From Pseudarthrobacter siccitolerans (GTDB taxonomy: Bacteria > Actinomycetota > Actinomycetes > Actinomycetales > Micrococcaceae), in the NCBI RefSeq assembly GCF_030823375.1, contig NZ_JAUSXB010000001.1:682001-746000 (forward strand): DNA of 64,000 bases, in the 5' to 3' direction. The notes beneath the pieces were generated by a model that was not told where the DNA came from, ran no database searches, and saw only the letters and a program-made list of their open reading frames with translations. The translations under genes were made by a program, and so were the position numbers. This document shows positions 54,266-61,190 of the stretch, piece after piece (position 1 is the stretch's first letter; each line of letters opens with the position of its first letter).

Positions 54266-55231
54266 TCAGCTGGCGAGCTGGCGCCGGGCTGCGGCGTCGC
54301 GCCGGATGCCCGAACGGGAGTGCCGCGGAAGTGCCAGCTTGTCCAGCACCTCCAGTGCGCTCTGGTGCTCGTTGAAGGTGTAGAGGTGGATACCGGGCGC
54401 ACCGGCATCAAGGGCTGCGTTGGCCAGGTCCACGGTGGCATCGACGCCAATATGGAGGCGTTCGATGTCGTTGTCCGCGGCGGCCAGGCGTTCCATCAGG
54501 TCAGCGGCCGGCTCCACTCCGGCCAGCTCGCCCAGCCGCTTGAGCCGGCGGAGGCTGGTCAGCGGCATCACGCCGGGAATGATGGGGATGGTCACTCCGG
54601 CACGGCGTGCCCGGGTGAGGAGGTCCGCGTACTCTTCGGCGTGGAAGAAGACCTGCGTGATGGCGAAGTCCGCGCCGGAGCGCTGCTTGGCGAGCAGCAC
54701 CTCGACGTCGTGTTCCTCACTCGGCGACTCGGGGTGCCTGGTGGGGTATGCGGCCACGCCAACCGCGATCTTGCCCGCGCACAGCAGTGCCGAACGGCGC
54801 TGCTCCACGCGGCGGATGAGTTCGATCAGGTCCTGGGCGTACCGGAGGGCACCGGGAATGGTCTCGCCGCCGTCCTTGGGAAGATCGCCCCGGAGCGCCA
54901 GGATGCCGCGCACACCGGTGTCCAGCAGCTCACCGATGATCCCCGCCAGTTCCTGGGGCGTGTTGCCAACGCAGGTCAGGTGGGCCAGCGGCCGGAGGGT
55001 GGTTTCGAGCAGGAGCCGGTTGATGAGTTCGACGGCCGTGTCCCGGTTGGAGCCACTGGCACCATACGTGACGGAGACGTAGTCGGGCTCTGTGGTTTCC
55101 AGTTCCCGGATGGTGGTCCAGAGCGTTTCCGCGGCTGCCGGCGAACGGGGCGGGAACAGCTCGTACGAAAGCGCCACCGGAGCGGTGTCGGAGAGGTTCG
55201 GGTGTGTGTCAATAAGGCTTGGTGGCGACAT
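54266..55231 (-). CDS. metF: methylenetetrahydrofolate reductase MetF
   Basis: The start is ATG 55231 with AAGGA five bases upstream; the open frame to 55378 would run through the structured leader. The 321-residue MTHFR shows the (beta/alpha)8 barrel with S-Y-E-L-F-P-P-R, V-T-Y-G-A-S-G, H-L-T-C-V-G-N-T, G-I-L-A-L-R-G-D, and the FAD/substrate residues of the F-A-I-T-Q-V-F-F and P-I-I-P-G-V-M-P strands. It makes 5-methyl-THF for MetE. It leads the metF-metE operon. Preceded by a palindrome and leader structure on the same strand. Confidence 0.95.
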   Translation of the reverse strand: MSPPSLIDTHPNLSDTAPVALSYELFPPRSPAAAETLWTTIRELETTEPDYVSVTYGASGSNRDTAVELINRLLLETTLRPLAHLTCVGNTPQELAGIIGELLDTGVRGILALRGDLPKDGGETIPGALRYAQDLIELIRRVEQRRSALLCAGKIAVGVAAYPTRHPESPSEEHDVEVLLAKQRSGADFAITQVFFHAEEYADLLTRARRAGVTIPIIPGVMPLTSLRRLKRLGELAGVEPAADLMERLAAADNDIERLHIGVDATVDLANAALDAGAPGIHLYTFNEHQSALEVLDKLALPRHSRSGIRRDAAARRQLAS

Positions 55232-55379
55232 TTGCATCCTTGGCTTTGGGCCATTGGAGGCTCCCCTGTCAAGAAATGGACGGGAAGCCGGCAATGAATT
55301 GAGTTTGGGGAACACGAAAGAACTCCACAAGGACGCAGCCGCGACTGTTACGCCTGGAATGAAGTTGTCCGTGAGCAAA

Positions 55380-55432
55380 TGTCAGGCCCACATGGGGGCA
55401 CCCACACCCTCCGCAACGGAGGATCGCTGACA
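55380..55432 (-). ncRNA. structured 5' leader candidate upstream of metF
   Basis: On the minus strand TGTCAG (55427-55432) and CTGACA (55380-55385) close a 53-base structure holding a 6-bp hairpin (CCTCCG, loop TTG, CGGAGG) and a second hairpin around GCCC...GGGC, a three-way-junction layout. It sits in the metF leader about 150 bases before the start. It does not fit the SAM-I, SAM-IV, SAH or cobalamin riboswitch patterns I know. Confidence 0.4.
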
Positions 55433-55433
55433 C

Positions 55434-55447
55434 GTTACCGCGGTAAC
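55434..55447. promoter_or_regulatory. perfect 14-bp palindrome GTTACCGCGGTAAC
   Basis: The exact palindrome lies just past the predicted transcription start of metF, where a repressor would block. A dimeric regulator operator is likely; the protein is unknown. Confidence 0.55.
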
Positions 55448-55456
55448 TTGTATAGA

Positions 55457-55485
55457 ACTCTAGGAGCGTCCGGAGGAGCATTCAA
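55457..55485 (-). promoter_or_regulatory. metF promoter candidate
   Basis: Minus-strand TTGAAT (55480-55485), a 17-base spacer and TAGAGT (55457-55462) match a sigma-70-type promoter, immediately upstream of the palindrome. Confidence 0.45.
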
Positions 55486-55584
55486 GTTGCGCTCCGAATT
55501 AAGACGTGGTCTTACGCATTGTTTCCTCGCCGGGCAGAATAATCTTCGCTTCCCGGCGCCTTAACGTTATCCGACACCCGCGGA

Positions 55585-56418
55585 TCACCAGGGACGATCC
55601 GGGCCGGAACCGGCTCCGGTGTCCTCAAGGTAGTCTGCCCGTTCCCGTCCACTGTTACGTTCGCGCTGGGATTCCCGGGCACTTTCCTCCAGCTGTTCCA
55701 GCTGGTACAAGTCCGGGGAATCTGCCTCAGGCTCCGCCGGTACGCTCTCCTCCGCCGCGTCTGCCTGTTCGCCGGCGGAACCTGTGGCCGCCCGGAGTTT
55801 CCCGTTCAGGCGCCCTTCCGCCTCGCTAAGCTTCCCGCCGGCTTCAGCAGCGGGGCTACCGGAGAAGCAACCATCCGGAGCCGCGCCGGCAACCTCCAGC
55901 GCCTCGGTAAACAGTGCTGCGGCGGACACAGCGTCTTCCAGGCGCAGTTTGTCGTCCCCGAGCCTTTCGATGGCCAGGACCAGGTTAAGCCGGATGATGC
56001 AGGCGTCCGGCGGCCCTGACGGGACGTCCGGGACAAGTTCCAGGGCTTCCTCGAAGCGCAGCCGGGCAGCGGCAAAGTTGCCGGCGAGCGCCTGCGCGTC
56101 CCCGGCTGCGAACGGCGCCTTGTGCGGCTCCACGATGTTTCCCGCCTGGAGCGCCTCTGCTGCCACTCCGACGGCGGCAGCATCCTTCGCGTCGAAGGCC
56201 CTGGCGGCGTGCCCCGCAAGCGGGTCCAGGCTGAGCAGCTTGGCCGCAAGGCACAGCACCAGCAAGGCGGGCGGGGCCGACCACACCAGCAGGCGTCGCC
56301 TCCTGGTGTGGTTGTTGTGGTCAGCCCTCCTGCCAGCATCGGGCCTGCTGTCGTGGGGACTGCTGGCTCCGGAACCCCCGTGGTCAAACGTTGCGCCCAG
56401 ACGCTTGACGTCTGTCAT
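55585..56418 (-). CDS. TPR-like membrane-anchored protein of the MoxR/VWA operon
   Basis: The 277-residue protein has a basic N-terminus and a single membrane helix (about residues 42-64, L-L-V-W-S-A-P-P-A-L-L-V-L-C-L-A-A), then an alpha-helical TPR-like region (A-A-L-F-T-E-A-L-E-V and A-R-L-R-F-E-E-A-L-E-L-V-P) and an acidic tail. It is the last gene of the MoxR - DUF58 - VWA - VWA operon, where BatE-like TPR proteins usually sit. Its start overlaps the previous stop by four bases. Role in assembling or stabilising complexes at the membrane is inferred from the family context. Confidence 0.75.
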   Translation of the reverse strand: MTDVKRLGATFDHGGSGASSPHDSRPDAGRRADHNNHTRRRRLLVWSAPPALLVLCLAAKLLSLDPLAGHAARAFDAKDAAAVGVAAEALQAGNIVEPHKAPFAAGDAQALAGNFAAARLRFEEALELVPDVPSGPPDACIIRLNLVLAIERLGDDKLRLEDAVSAAALFTEALEVAGAAPDGCFSGSPAAEAGGKLSEAEGRLNGKLRAATGSAGEQADAAEESVPAEPEADSPDLYQLEQLEESARESQRERNSGRERADYLEDTGAGSGPDRPW

Positions 56419-57461
56419 CGCATCGTCTCCTTTGCCGGGCTGTCGCGTGCTTCCCGATATGGCCGGGCCGCCGGCCGCAGCCGGCGCAACTGCCGCATAA
56501 CCGTCAGGATCTCGGCCAGGCCGAGAACGAAGGCAGCGGCGGCGAGGAGCCAGTAGAACTCGGTCCTGCCCCCGAGGGTGCCGTCTTCTGCCGTGCGTTC
56601 CAGGGCGCCGGGGCGCGCCTGCTGCAGCATCGCAGGGGCGGCATCCCCCGCGGACCGGTGCACATACGGCACGCCGAGTTGGGCCGCAATCTCCCGAAGC
56701 CTGCCCTCATCGATGACCGACACTGCGTCCTTGGCGGCACCCGCTGTGGTGTCCTGAATGTAGGGGGCATCGCCGTCGGACTCCAGCCCGGTGTTCTCCT
56801 TCATGCGTCCACCGCCGGGGGTTCCGTAACCCAGCACCGCTCCCCCGGCCACCAATCCGCCGTCGAGCTTCAGGGGCGCTGGTTCCTTCCCGCTGGTTTG
56901 CTCGCCGTCACCCAGGTAGAACACAAGCCGGGGCCGGCCGGGGTGGCTGTCCCTGGCAGCGGCCAGGCGTTCAGCCAGCACCTCTCTGGCGGCAGTGATG
57001 CTGCTGCCCCTGGCATACGCCGTGACTTGCGGCTGCAGGATGGAGCTGATGGTTGCCAAGGCGGAGGTGTCGGTGGTCAGGGGCATCCGGACGTGGGCTT
57101 CGGTGTCGAAGGTGATGACGGAGAAACGGGCACCGGGCAGTTCCCGGGCGATGGCCATGATGTCCTGGCGGACGCCGTCGAGCCGTGGTGTGGCGTTCCC
57201 GTAGTCCTCGGCCACCATGCTGCCGGTGGTGTCCACCACGAAGAAGACGTTGAGGTCCGCGGTGGCTGCCTGGGCCGAGCCGCCCGGCAGGCCGGGCCGG
57301 AGTGCCGCAGCCAGCAGGAGCAGGACCAGCACGCCACGGCGGACCCCGGTCCGGGCACCTGGCCGCCGCCGGTGAAGAACGGCCCGCCAGCCCAGGAACG
57401 CCAGTGCGGCGGCGATGACGGGCAGGAGGAGCCACCCCGGCAGGATCGGCTGCAGCGTCAT
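56415..57461 (-). CDS. VWA-domain protein, BatA/B type
   Basis: The 348-residue protein has membrane helices at both ends (L-L-L-P-V-I-A-A-A-L-A-F-L-G-W near residue 10 and F-Y-W-L-L-A-A-A-A-F-V near the C-terminus) flanking a VWA domain facing outside. The MIDAS start is F-F-V-V-D-T-T-G-S-M, that is DxTxS rather than the usual DxSxS, so metal binding may be altered; later Y-L-G-D-G-E-Q-T fits. Coupled by 4-base overlaps on both sides. Confidence 0.85.
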   Translation of the reverse strand: MTLQPILPGWLLLPVIAAALAFLGWRAVLHRRRPGARTGVRRGVLVLLLLAAALRPGLPGGSAQAATADLNVFFVVDTTGSMVAEDYGNATPRLDGVRQDIMAIARELPGARFSVITFDTEAHVRMPLTTDTSALATISSILQPQVTAYARGSSITAAREVLAERLAAARDSHPGRPRLVFYLGDGEQTSGKEPAPLKLDGGLVAGGAVLGYGTPGGGRMKENTGLESDGDAPYIQDTTAGAAKDAVSVIDEGRLREIAAQLGVPYVHRSAGDAAPAMLQQARPGALERTAEDGTLGGRTEFYWLLAAAAFVLGLAEILTVMRQLRRLRPAARPYREARDSPAKETMR

Positions 57462-58489
57462 GGCCGCAGCCGCCGGGTGGCCACCGCAAGGACGAGTCCG
57501 GACAACAATGCGGCGGCCAGCGGCAGGTCAGGCACCTCGGTAACCACAGCCCGCGGCGCGCCCTGGAGGGTGGATGCTTCTGTTTCCTGCACCGCACGCA
57601 CAATCCCGGGCACCGCCTCCGGACTGTCCAGGGCGTAGTAGGCTCCGCCGCCCAGCTCTGCGGCCGCCCTCAACTGCGCCCCGGGCTGCCCCGCATCGGT
57701 ACCGTAATCCAGGTCTCCCGGGTTCAGCGCATAAACACGCACCTCCCGTTCCTTCGCCATTCCGGCAGCCTCCGTGAGCGTCATGATCGGGTCTCCGGAA
57801 ACAAAATTGTCCGTGGCAAGGACCACCGACCGCGAGCGCTGTGGCTGACGGGCTGTGTGGTCCGCACTTTCCTGGCTGCTGTCTTCCGGATCCCCGCCGG
57901 GCGGGAAACTGGTGACGCAGGAGGCCAGGCCGTCCCCGATCAAGGATGAGCCGCGGCCGCTCCAGGTTCCGTCGAGGAAGCCGGACGTGCCGGGTTTTCC
58001 GTTGAAGGCGTCGCGCGCCAGCTTCAGCTGTTCCCGGGCGTACTCATAATCGTCCGTGAGGGGGAAGACCTGGATGGCTGTGCTGTCGAAGATGGTGAGG
58101 CCGATCCGTTCGCCCTTGAAGTCTTCGGCCAGCCGGGCGAACACATCCACCACCTCCGCGTCCGCGCTGCTCATGGATCCGGAGGCGTCCAGGCACAGGA
58201 CAATATCGCGGTTGTGCTGTTCCGGTCGGATGGTGTCGACGTCCACCGGCCGCGCTGCTGTCAGCAGGGTTGACGCCAGCAAGGCGCCGCAGGCGATTGC
58301 CGCCACAGCCAGCCAGCGGCGGTGGCGCCGCAGTGCAGCCTGGTACTCGGGCAGCAAGGTGAGCCTTTCCACGTGGGCTGCCGGCCGGCGTCGCGCGTTG
58401 GCATTCCTGTCCGGGCGCAGCGCCGCCCAAGCCGCAAGGCCCGCCCCCACGGCACCCAAGGGAACCAGCCACCAGAACATCAGCTCCAT
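57458..58489 (-). CDS. VWA-domain protein, BatA/B type
   Basis: The 343-residue protein has a first membrane helix near residues 5-20 and a second at about 58-75, then a VWA domain with the full MIDAS sequence C-L-D-A-S-G-S-M (DxSxS) and a late L-A-T-D-N-F-V strand; a final hydrophobic helix (L-L-S-G-L-V-L-A-V-A) anchors it. It is a metal-dependent adhesion-type fold exposed outside the membrane and a companion of the MoxR ATPase. Overlaps the following VWA gene by 4 bases. Confidence 0.88.
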   Translation of the reverse strand: MELMFWWLVPLGAVGAGLAAWAALRPDRNANARRRPAAHVERLTLLPEYQAALRRHRRWLAVAAIACGALLASTLLTAARPVDVDTIRPEQHNRDIVLCLDASGSMSSADAEVVDVFARLAEDFKGERIGLTIFDSTAIQVFPLTDDYEYAREQLKLARDAFNGKPGTSGFLDGTWSGRGSSLIGDGLASCVTSFPPGGDPEDSSQESADHTARQPQRSRSVVLATDNFVSGDPIMTLTEAAGMAKEREVRVYALNPGDLDYGTDAGQPGAQLRAAAELGGGAYYALDSPEAVPGIVRAVQETEASTLQGAPRAVVTEVPDLPLAAALLSGLVLAVATRRLRP

Positions 58490-58947
58490 GAGCGCACCGC
58501 CTCGCGCGCCGTGGCGGCAGAGACTGCCACGGAGGGCAGCGGTTCGGACCCGAACTCGCCGGGGTATAGCGCGCCAACGGCCTTTGCGGCCCTGGGCAGG
58601 GGGTGCTTCACGAGGTCTTCATGGGTCATCCTCGGCGCGTCCACCCCGGTGGCGTCGCGGACGAAGCGGCGGAACAGGAAGCTGATCTCATGATGGGCGG
58701 CACGGGCGCTGATGTTCCCGGCGGCTGCCTGGTGCTCCACGTCATCGATCCGCTGGACGTAGGCCGACTGGAGTGCGGGCAGGTTGGTGAGCGGCGCCGG
58801 GAGGGAAGCCGACCTCGGCCGGGGGCGCCTGGTACTGGCGAAGACAAACGCGTACCAGGCAAGCATCAGCAGCAAGAGAATTGCGCCTGCCCACGTACAC
58901 ATCGGGCTGTATTGCAGCGGTCCGAGGAATTCGGGGTCAGCCTGCAC
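58480..58947 (-). CDS. small single-pass membrane protein of the MoxR operon (DUF4381-like)
   Basis: The 155-residue protein has one membrane helix (about residues 17-37) and a cytoplasmic helical region (Y-V-Q-R-I-D-D-V-E-H-Q and H-H-E-I-S-F-L-F-R-R-F-V-R-D-A-T-G). It sits where DUF4381-like proteins occur between DUF58 and VWA genes, and overlaps both neighbours by about ten bases. Function is unknown; it may anchor or link the VWA proteins to the ATPase. Confidence 0.75.
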   Translation of the reverse strand: MQADPEFLGPLQYSPMCTWAGAILLLLMLAWYAFVFASTRRPRPRSASLPAPLTNLPALQSAYVQRIDDVEHQAAAGNISARAAHHEISFLFRRFVRDATGVDAPRMTHEDLVKHPLPRAAKAVGALYPGEFGSEPLPSVAVSAATAREAVRSWS

Positions 58948-59809
58948 GCCGGTGCCTTTCCAGGAGTGCGAACAGTTCCGTGATCACGTCCTCGCTGCCG
59001 GCAACCGAGCCCTCGGTGATTCCTGCCTGGCGCAGCATGTCCTTACGGCCCGCGTCCCTGTCCTTCACGGCCCGGGCATACGCTGTGGCCACTCCCGGAG
59101 ACCCTGCCCAATGCCCTATCAGTGGCTGGGAATCATGCACGCTGTACCAATCGCCCGCCGTGGCCAGTTCCGCGTCGCGGACAGTGAGCCAGAGGATCTC
59201 GTGCTGCGCCCGAAGCCGGCGGAGCAAACGGGCCAGCGAAGGGGTAGCCTCTATCTCGTCCGCCACTACGAACAGCAGGAACCTACCCTTAACGGTGCAG
59301 GCCACATGCTCAAGCTGGTCCTCGAGCCGGCTGGCAGCGGAATCCACAGTGGCGTTGGCGTCGACATGGCGCAGAAGCCGTTCCAAGTGGGCCTCGCCGC
59401 CTTTCGCCGGAAATGATCTGGTCCCGCCGGCGTCACCGCACATAAGGCCCACCACGTCGCCGTGGCGGTGGGCCAGGTACCCCACCACCCCCAGCGCCAT
59501 GATGGCAATGTCCTTTTTGGTCTCGCCGCCCGCTGCTTCCGCCGCCATATTGCGCCCGGTGTCCGTGAGGAGCAGGACTGTCTGCCGCCGGACGGCCACA
59601 TACCTCTTGATCAGCGGCGAACCATGGCGGGCCGTCGCCTTCCAGTCGATGTCGCGGACCTCGTCGCCCGGCACATAGGCGCGGAGATCGTCAAAGTCCA
59701 GGCTGCGTCCGCGGAAAACTGAACCGTATTCGCCGTCGAGCGTGCCCCGGGCCTTGCGGTGCGCGAAGATGGCCATCTTCGACTTCACGCGGTGGAGGAG
59801 ACTGGTCAT
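58937..59809 (-). CDS. DUF58 domain protein
   Basis: The 290-residue protein has the DUF58 signature: G-S-V-F-R-G-R-S-L-D-F-D-D-L-R-A-Y-V-P-G and D-E-V-R-D-I-D-W-K-A-T-A-R. The later part is a degenerate VWA-like fold, T-V-L-L-L-T-D-T-G-R-N-M. In MoxR operons, DUF58 proteins are adaptor partners of the ATPase. It starts 7 bases after the MoxR stop. No membrane segments, unlike many homologues. Confidence 0.92.
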   Translation of the reverse strand: MTSLLHRVKSKMAIFAHRKARGTLDGEYGSVFRGRSLDFDDLRAYVPGDEVRDIDWKATARHGSPLIKRYVAVRRQTVLLLTDTGRNMAAEAAGGETKKDIAIMALGVVGYLAHRHGDVVGLMCGDAGGTRSFPAKGGEAHLERLLRHVDANATVDSAASRLEDQLEHVACTVKGRFLLFVVADEIEATPSLARLLRRLRAQHEILWLTVRDAELATAGDWYSVHDSQPLIGHWAGSPGVATAYARAVKDRDAGRKDMLRQAGITEGSVAGSEDVITELFALLERHRRAG

Positions 59810-59816
59810 CCCGGCC

Positions 59817-60824
59817 TCAGGGTGTCTGGACGGCGGCGACCACGGCGTCGATCACGGCTTCCACCGGCACCTGCTCAGCCACTGCCTCAAAATTCAGGAT
59901 GAGGCGGTGCCGCAGTACCCGGTGGGCGAGCGACTTCACGTCCTCCGGGATCACATGGTCCCGGCCCTGCAGCAGCGCCACTGCGCGGGCTGCCTGGCTG
60001 AAGGCGATGCTGGCCCGCGGACTGGCGCCGAATTCAATAAAGCCGGCCAGCCGCGGGTCGATGTACTGCTGCGCGTTCCGGGTGACGTAGGCGAGCCCCA
60101 CGATGTAGTTGATCACGGAGGGATCGATGTAGATCCGCTTCACCACTTCCTGGACCCGGGCCACCGCGTCCAGGGACGCCGCAGACGCCGGTTTCTGCTC
60201 GTCCGTGAAAACCCCGGCGTCGAGCCGGCGGATGATCTCGGCCTCCTCTGCCGGCGAGGGATAGTCCAGGACGTCCTTGAGCATAAAGCGGTCCATCTGG
60301 GCTTCCGGGAGCTGGTAGGTGCCCTCCTGCTCAATCGGGTTCTGGGTGGCCAGCACCAGGAACGGGGACGGCAGCCGGTACTCCCGGCCGCCGATGGACG
60401 TCTGCCGTTCCTGCATGGCCTCCAGCATGGCGCTCTGGGTCTTCGCGCTGGAGCGGTTGATCTCATCCAGGAGCACGATGTTGGCGTGGACCGGGCCGAG
60501 CTGCGTGACGAAGGTTCCCTTGGCGGCATCGTAGATCTGCGTCCCCACGATGTCGCTGGGCAGCAGGTCAGGTGTGCACTGGATCCGGCGGAACTCCGCG
60601 CTGATTGCTTCGGCCACGGTATGGGCAGCTGTGGTTTTTGCCAGGCCCGGAACGCTTTCCAGGAGGATATGGCCTCCGGTGAACAGGCCCACCAGCAGCG
60701 ATTCCCGCAGCCGGGACTGCCCCACCATCTTCGCGTCGAAGCTCCTGGAAATGTTGGCCGCAACCTGCTGCGCCCGGGCCAGCTCTGCCGGTTCGATCCT
60801 TGCCGAAGAGCTGGTTTGAAGCAC
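59817..60824 (-). CDS. MoxR family AAA+ ATPase
   Basis: GTG start at 60824 with AGGGGGAA upstream; the open frame to 60875 is rejected. The 335-residue MoxR has G-G-H-I-L-L-E-S-V-P-G-L-A-K-T (Walker A), I-V-L-L-D-E-I-N-R-S-S-A-K-T-Q (Walker B and downstream loop), A-T-Q-N-P-I-E-Q-E-G-T-Y-Q-L-P-E-A-Q-x-D-R-F (sensor 1 region) and an arginine finger in the E-A-Q-M-D-R-F part. MoxR ATPases act as chaperones for metal insertion or complex assembly with VWA partners encoded downstream. First gene of the operon. Confidence 0.95.
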   Translation of the reverse strand: MLQTSSSARIEPAELARAQQVAANISRSFDAKMVGQSRLRESLLVGLFTGGHILLESVPGLAKTTAAHTVAEAISAEFRRIQCTPDLLPSDIVGTQIYDAAKGTFVTQLGPVHANIVLLDEINRSSAKTQSAMLEAMQERQTSIGGREYRLPSPFLVLATQNPIEQEGTYQLPEAQMDRFMLKDVLDYPSPAEEAEIIRRLDAGVFTDEQKPASAASLDAVARVQEVVKRIYIDPSVINYIVGLAYVTRNAQQYIDPRLAGFIEFGASPRASIAFSQAARAVALLQGRDHVIPEDVKSLAHRVLRHRLILNFEAVAEQVPVEAVIDAVVAAVQTP

Positions 60825-60964
60825 TGCGATTCCCCCTGGTAGCTGTGTTGGGCAGGCGTTCCGGCCGGACCGCACCCCGCCGCCATCCTATCCAAGCGCG
60901 GCCCGCCGGTTTCCGGCAATGGGGACCCCTCCCCACCGCGGCTCCCCAGGTCTATTCTTTTGAC

Positions 60965-61168
60965 ATGAGCGAGCTTCCAGCCAGTTACAAGGAGTTTCTC
61001 GCCGATAAAAGCGAGATGTTCATCAACACCGTCAAGCCTGTCCTGCAGCAGTCAGCCGCGGACAAGCTCCATGGAGTCCGGGTTGTTTACAACCCCGGCT
61101 CAACCGGCCACCAGGCACACCTTGACGACAGCATTCCCTTCGGCGTGGTGATCGAGGACATCGACTAG
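60965..61168 (+). CDS. small conserved-looking protein (67 residues)
   Basis: I start at ATG 60965 (M-S-E-L-P-A-S-Y-K-E-F). The protein is soluble and acidic, with a helical start and a beta-like R-V-V-Y-N-P-G-S-T-G-H-Q-A-H segment ending V-V-I-E-D-I-D. No named family recognised, though the sequence is compact and looks conserved. It is divergent from the MoxR operon across a 140-base spacer, and convergent with the AfsR-like gene. Confidence 0.55.
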   Translation: MSELPASYKEFLADKSEMFINTVKPVLQQSAADKLHGVRVVYNPGSTGHQAHLDDSIPFGVVIEDID

Positions 61169-61190
61169 CAGGATTAACGCGGGTTGACGG

